From assembly GCA_963721435.1 (NCBI GenBank), contig CAVRJC010000012.1, positions 1,116,001-1,180,000 of the forward strand: a stretch of 64,000 nucleotides of DNA. Direction: 5' to 3'. The translations under genes were made by a program, and so were the position numbers. The notes beneath the pieces were generated by a model. It was not told the DNA's origin. It worked only from the letters and a program-made list of their open reading frames with translations, and did not search any database. This DNA is from CAVRJC01 sp963721435. GTDB lineage: Bacteria > Actinomycetota > Acidimicrobiia > IMCC26256 > DASPTH01. Shown here one piece after another: positions 60,529-64,000 of this stretch (within the stretch, counting starts at the first letter, position 1; the number at the start of each line of letters is the position of its first letter).

Positions 60529-61473
60529 TCAGCCCTTCCGTTCCGCCGGCGGAACCCCGAAGTGCGCACGTACGTCGTCGAGCTGCCACTCCGCGAGCGC
60601 GAGGTGATCGGCCTGGCTGAAGTCGGCGGTGCACTGCGCGCCCCGCCACAGGGCTTCACCCATCAGGTCGGTCGCGCCGGGGCGCGCGAGCGTGCTGTTC
60701 TTCGGCATGATCGCGCCGTGCTGGATGATCCCAGCCTCGTGGATCGCGAGGTTGGCGATGAACTGGATCCAGTTGGCGTCGTTGTTGTTCATCGCGAGCG
60801 TGAACGCGCCGAGTGCGATCTCGCCCGGGCCGGTCGGCTCGTAGCCCGCGATCACATGGTTCATGTCGTGACTCACGTAGTGCGCGGGGGTGTGCGTGTC
60901 GGCGCCCGGCACGGTGATCTGGTTCCGGCGGTAGAACTCGATGTACGCGTACCCGAGCGTGCCCTCGGGCAGGTCGTGCAGCGCTTCGAGTCGTTGCGCG
61001 AGCTCGAGATCGGCCTCTTCGATCCGGAGGTAGTCGTCTCGTAGCGTGGGCTCGGAGAGCTCGGGGAGCCGCTCGGCGTAGAACCGGTCGAAGTCCTCGG
61101 TCGCACGCGCGCAGCCTTCGTCGACCCACCGTCGTGCGATCACCATCGACGCATCCATCTCGTCGAGCGCGCGCGCATAGTCCTCGACGCGCGCGATCTG
61201 CGCCGGTGACTCGGGATGGCGGCAGAGCTCGAGCGTGACCATCAGCTCCTTGAACCGGCGACGCGCTTCCGGATCCGTCACGACGGTCGTAGTGTCGCCC
61301 GGGCTCAACGGTGTGAGCGCGTCGAGCTCGAGATCAGGACGCTGCCAGAGGTGAGTCACGACCGCGCGCAACACCGCGGACTGCTCGTTGGTGGGGCCGC
61401 TGTCGACGTCGATCGCGCCGAGCAGCGCGCGGGTGACCGGCTCGACCATCTCGGGGGTGACCATCACTGCCAT
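60529..61473 (-). CDS. Coq4-like protein
   Basis: A 314-residue protein with the Coq4 zinc motif H-D-x-x-H-(x11)-E: SHDMNHVIAGYEPTGPGEIA. The preceding LPEGTLGYAYIEFYRRNQIT is the other Coq4 landmark (GTLGxxYxxFxxxN), and ALGAFTLAMNNNDANWIQF follows. Coq4 organises or catalyses a decarboxylation step in ubiquinone synthesis in eukaryotes and proteobacteria; actinobacteria make menaquinone, so here the role is probably different or the gene was acquired. It is encoded directly before the reductase gene and just after the ligase gene. Confidence 0.78.
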   Translation of the reverse strand: MAVMVTPEMVEPVTRALLGAIDVDSGPTNEQSAVLRAVVTHLWQRPDLELDALTPLSPGDTTTVVTDPEARRRFKELMVTLELCRHPESPAQIARVEDYARALDEMDASMVIARRWVDEGCARATEDFDRFYAERLPELSEPTLRDDYLRIEEADLELAQRLEALHDLPEGTLGYAYIEFYRRNQITVPGADTHTPAHYVSHDMNHVIAGYEPTGPGEIALGAFTLAMNNNDANWIQFIANLAIHEAGIIQHGAIMPKNSTLARPGATDLMGEALWRGAQCTADFSQADHLALAEWQLDDVRAHFGVPPAERKG

Positions 61474-61563
61474 GGACCGAAGCTACTTCGACTCGCTCGA
61501 ACACCCGCTCAATGCATGTGGCCCAGATGAGCATGAGCGCCTCCCGAGCCGGAGCGGGTCGTC

Positions 61564-63117
61564 TCACCCGAAGCGGTCGACGAGCTCTTTCTTCAGGACC
61601 TTGCCGGTCGAGTTGCGGGGGAGGCGGTCGACCAGCTCCACCCGCTCGGGGATCTTCTGGCGGGCGAGGTGGTGCTCGGAGCAGTGGCGGATCACGTCGT
61701 CGAGGGTGAACGCCTCCTGCTCGTCGGCGAGCACGATCACCGCGCAGCACAGCTCGCCGCGCTCCCGGTCGGGGAGCGGGATCGCGGCGACATCGAGCAC
61801 CGCGGGGTGCAGGTAGAGCACGTCCTCCACTTCCTTGGCGCTGATGTTCTCGCCCTTGCGGATGATGATGTCCTTCACCCGGCCGGTGACCCGGAGCAAC
61901 CCGCGCTCGTCGAGCATGCCGAGGTCGCCGGTGCGGAACCAGCCGTCGTCCGTGAACGCACCGTCGTTCTCCGCCGGATCGAGATAGCCCTTGAACAGCA
62001 TCGGGCCGGTGCACTCGATCTCGCCGATCTCGCCGGAGGGCACCGACTCGCCGTCGGGCCCGGCGATCCGCACCGCGGAGTCGTCGAGCGGGTAGCCGTC
62101 GCTCTTGCGCGTCGTCTCGGTGTCCCACACGCCGCAGTGCGCGACGCCGGGGCACTCGGACGACCCGTACCCCGTGACCAGCGGGACCCCGAGCACTTCG
62201 AGGACTTCGTCGTTGAGCGTCGGCGGCTTGGCCGCGCCACCACCCACGAGCGCGCGCAGGTTCGGGAACGCCCTGACCCTCGGATCGCGGCGTTGCTCCG
62301 CGACGTACGCCATCCAGAACGCGGGGCCCGATCCCGCGATCGTCACGCCGTTGCGTCGCAGCACCGCGCACGACGTCTCGGGATCGAACGCCTCCACCAT
62401 GATCTGGCGGTACCCGGCCATGAGGCCGCCCATGAGCCAGCTGATCCCGCCGATGTGCGTGACGGGGAACACGAGTGCGTTGCGATCGTCCTCGGTCATC
62501 TCGAAGCGGCGATTCAGCCGGAGCGCGGCCGCGCCGACGGTGCGGTCGGTGTGCAGCGTGCCCTTGGGATGCGCGGTGGTGCCCGACGTGTAGAAGACCC
62601 AGCGGATCGGGTCGGACCCGGGCTCGGGGCGGAGTGTCATCCACGGCGGTAGCTCCGAGAGATCGGCCTCCGGCAGGCCGCGGTCGACGACGGTCAGGTG
62701 GATCACGCTGCCGCGCGCCCCGAGACCGCCGATCGCCGACTCCGCGAGCGCGGGGTAGTCGACGCCTCGCCACGTGCCGGGCACCACGAGGTGGGCGGCC
62801 GCGCTCTGGCCGAGGATGAACCCGATCTCGCGCTCGCGCAGGATCGGGAGCAGCGGCACCTGCACGGCACCCAGACGCGCCAGCGCGCCGGCGAGCACCA
62901 ACGACTCGATCCACGTCGGCAGCATCCACGCAACCGGCGTGCCGAAGCCGATGCCGTCGCGCGCGAAGGCGGCGGCGACGCGCTCGCACTGATCGCGGTA
63001 CTCGCGGAAGGTGAGCTGACGGTCCGATTCGTCGACGGCCAACACCGCGTCAGGTGTGAGGTCGGCCCGCCAGGTGACGAGATCCCACAGTGCGAGCTGG
63101 TCGATCGCGGTCTCCAC
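61564..63117 (-). CDS. AMP-dependent acyl-CoA synthetase/ligase (FadD-like)
   Basis: A 517-residue adenylate-forming enzyme activating a carboxylic acid as the AMP ester and CoA thioester. Start GTG 63117 overlaps the stop of the enoyl-CoA hydratase (TAGTG), and the frame upstream is only a shadow of that gene. Motifs: WVFYTSGTTAHPKGTLHTDR (P-loop), VTGYGSSECPGVAHC, WFRTGDLG, GRVKDIIIRKGENISAKEVE, RNSTGKVLKKELVDRFG (catalytic Lys in the last). The cluster with an SDR and an enoyl-CoA hydratase suggests fatty-acid or steroid side-chain degradation; the substrate is unknown. Confidence 0.92.
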   Translation of the reverse strand: METAIDQLALWDLVTWRADLTPDAVLAVDESDRQLTFREYRDQCERVAAAFARDGIGFGTPVAWMLPTWIESLVLAGALARLGAVQVPLLPILREREIGFILGQSAAAHLVVPGTWRGVDYPALAESAIGGLGARGSVIHLTVVDRGLPEADLSELPPWMTLRPEPGSDPIRWVFYTSGTTAHPKGTLHTDRTVGAAALRLNRRFEMTEDDRNALVFPVTHIGGISWLMGGLMAGYRQIMVEAFDPETSCAVLRRNGVTIAGSGPAFWMAYVAEQRRDPRVRAFPNLRALVGGGAAKPPTLNDEVLEVLGVPLVTGYGSSECPGVAHCGVWDTETTRKSDGYPLDDSAVRIAGPDGESVPSGEIGEIECTGPMLFKGYLDPAENDGAFTDDGWFRTGDLGMLDERGLLRVTGRVKDIIIRKGENISAKEVEDVLYLHPAVLDVAAIPLPDRERGELCCAVIVLADEQEAFTLDDVIRHCSEHHLARQKIPERVELVDRLPRNSTGKVLKKELVDRFG

Positions 63118-63905
63118 TACTTCTTGAACCGCTCCATGCTCTTCGCGAACTCGTCGAACGTGAGCCCGACGAGCATGCGGTCGATATGACGCTGCACCGT
63201 GCGGTCCTGGACGTCGGTGTACATGTCGACGGCCAGCTTCGCGATCCCGAGCACCTCGGGTGAGATCTCCATCATCGAACGGCAGAACGCGTACACATCG
63301 TCCATGAACGTCTCGGCGGGGAAGATGTCCTGGACCAGGCCGATGGCGAGCGCGCGCTCCGCGCTCACGCGCATGCCGGCCATGGCCATGTACTTCGCCC
63401 ACGCGGGCCCGACGATGCGCGCCAGCCGGCTCGTGCCGCCGCTGCCTGCGATCGCGCCGAGCCGCACCTCGGGCACGCCGAACTGGGCCTCGGGCGTGCA
63501 GAACCGGAAGTCACACGACCCGCCCATCTCGACGCCGGCGCCGAGGCAGATGCCGTTCACCGCGAGCACGATGGGCTTCTCGACCGCCTCGAACTCGTCG
63601 TAGAGGAGGTGGTGGCTCCGGTAGTTGCGGCGGAAGTTCCAGCCCGGGTGGAGATGCTCGGTCTCGGGGTTCCCGGGCCGGTTGCCGCCCGGTCCGGAGA
63701 GGTCGAGCCCGGCGGTGAAGTACTTGCCCTTGGCGGTGATCACCATGCAGCGCAGGTCGTCGCGGTCCTCGAGTCGCGTGACGGCCTCCCAGTAGGTCTC
63801 GGTGACCTGGGGGCTGATCGCGTTGAGCTTGCCCTGACGATCGGTGGTGACGGTGATGATCCCGTCGTCCTCGGTGATGGTGGCGTGCGGCAGTTCATCA
63901 GTCAT
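63117..63905 (-). CDS. Enoyl-CoA hydratase/isomerase (crotonase family)
   Basis: A 262-residue crotonase. ATG 63905 overlaps the preceding SDR stop as ATGA and has GGAGGGG about eight bases upstream. Motifs: TVTTDRQGKLNAISPQVTET, CMVITAKGKYFTAGLDLSGP (first oxyanion-hole segment), VLAVNGICLGAGVEMGGSCD (second oxyanion-hole segment), FGVPEVRLGAIAGSGGTSRL (Glu in the active site). An unusually Gly/Pro/His-rich insertion (GPGGNRPGNPETEHLHPGWN) lies between the first two. It hydrates or isomerises an enoyl-CoA in the beta-oxidation-like pathway of this operon. Confidence 0.92.
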   Translation of the reverse strand: MTDELPHATITEDDGIITVTTDRQGKLNAISPQVTETYWEAVTRLEDRDDLRCMVITAKGKYFTAGLDLSGPGGNRPGNPETEHLHPGWNFRRNYRSHHLLYDEFEAVEKPIVLAVNGICLGAGVEMGGSCDFRFCTPEAQFGVPEVRLGAIAGSGGTSRLARIVGPAWAKYMAMAGMRVSAERALAIGLVQDIFPAETFMDDVYAFCRSMMEISPEVLGIAKLAVDMYTDVQDRTVQRHIDRMLVGLTFDEFAKSMERFKK

Positions 63906-64000
63906 GTCAGTGAGACCCCTCCGTCGATGGTGAGCACTGTCCCCGTGACCCATGCGGCCGCGGGGGAGGCCAGGTAGATGGCGGCACCGGCGATGTCATC
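63902..64000 (-). CDS. Short-chain dehydrogenase/reductase, C-terminal end (5' end outside the window)
   Basis: The last 32 residues read from the window edge: DDIAGAAIYLASPAAAWVTG and TVLTIDGGVSLT, the universal SDR C-terminal pattern (A-x-Y-L-A-S-x2-A-x-x-V-T-G-x3-x-DGG). The TGA overlaps the start of the enoyl-CoA hydratase gene as ATGA, so the operon continues upstream beyond 64000. It is probably a beta-hydroxyacyl-CoA dehydrogenase or a related SDR, which fits the operon; the family role cannot be determined from the fragment. Confidence 0.85.
   Translation of the reverse strand, partial: DDIAGAAIYLASPAAAWVTGTVLTIDGGVSLT

Noticed and set aside
63118..63402. N-terminal extension of the acyl-CoA ligase frame
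   Set aside because: It overlaps the enoyl-CoA hydratase gene out of frame; the GTG overlapping the hydratase stop gives the normal ligase length.

Overview
The window is a 64 kb piece of a high-GC actinobacterial chromosome. A member of the Acidimicrobiia or a close relative fits best. The evidence is GC-rich third codon positions, GTG/TTG starts and GTGA/ATGA coupled starts, a WhiB remnant, PPOX and LLM oxidoreductases of F420/flavin type, LPG-synthase/flippase genes, and exported proteins carrying LDTRDG/TVPNLV repeats. This placement is inferred; no rRNA or complete tRNA is present.

Layout. 0-13.6 kb is an envelope region: the 3' end of uppP, a Tat-exported phosphoesterase, a broken sulfatase, a NodB deacetylase, a PAP2-pseudokinase-flippase fusion, a Kelch lipoprotein, a rhomboid-like membrane protein, and a coupled lysyl-phosphatidylglycerol synthase/flippase pair. 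13.7-22 kb holds exported proteins (an Ig-like domain protein and two tandem TolB-propeller paralogues) among decayed small genes. 22-34 kb is a mosaic of small detoxification or modification enzymes (two PPOX, two VOC, APH-like, DHFR-like, ABM, MOSC, MarR with an O-methyltransferase) around a complete tyrosine recombinase. 34-40 kb is the most accessory part. It has a PD-(D/E)XK-like nuclease, the 3' half of a tRNA-Arg(ACG) gene beside direct repeats and a truncated integrase (an integration scar), GGGGTTTCGTCGTT hairpin repeats, and tiny decayed ORFs.

40-64 kb looks more like core genome. It has a SIMPL protein, cydAB coupled to an LLM oxidoreductase, an amidohydrolase, and a two-component system flanked by two MacB/FtsX-type ABC exporters. 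One exporter is in the sensor-regulator operon and the other is divergent, an arrangement typical of envelope-stress or peptide-export modules. The end is a minus-strand lipid-metabolism operon: SDR, enoyl-CoA hydratase, acyl-CoA ligase, Coq4-like protein and reductase.

The most striking global property is that about fourteen genes, including clear core genes (cydB, three ABC permeases, a response regulator), each carry small indels that break an otherwise well-conserved frame. Several lie in short CG-repeat runs. Either the consensus has systematic indel errors or many genes are decaying; reads are needed to decide. The frames on both sides of each break are described so that the intended protein can be reconstructed.
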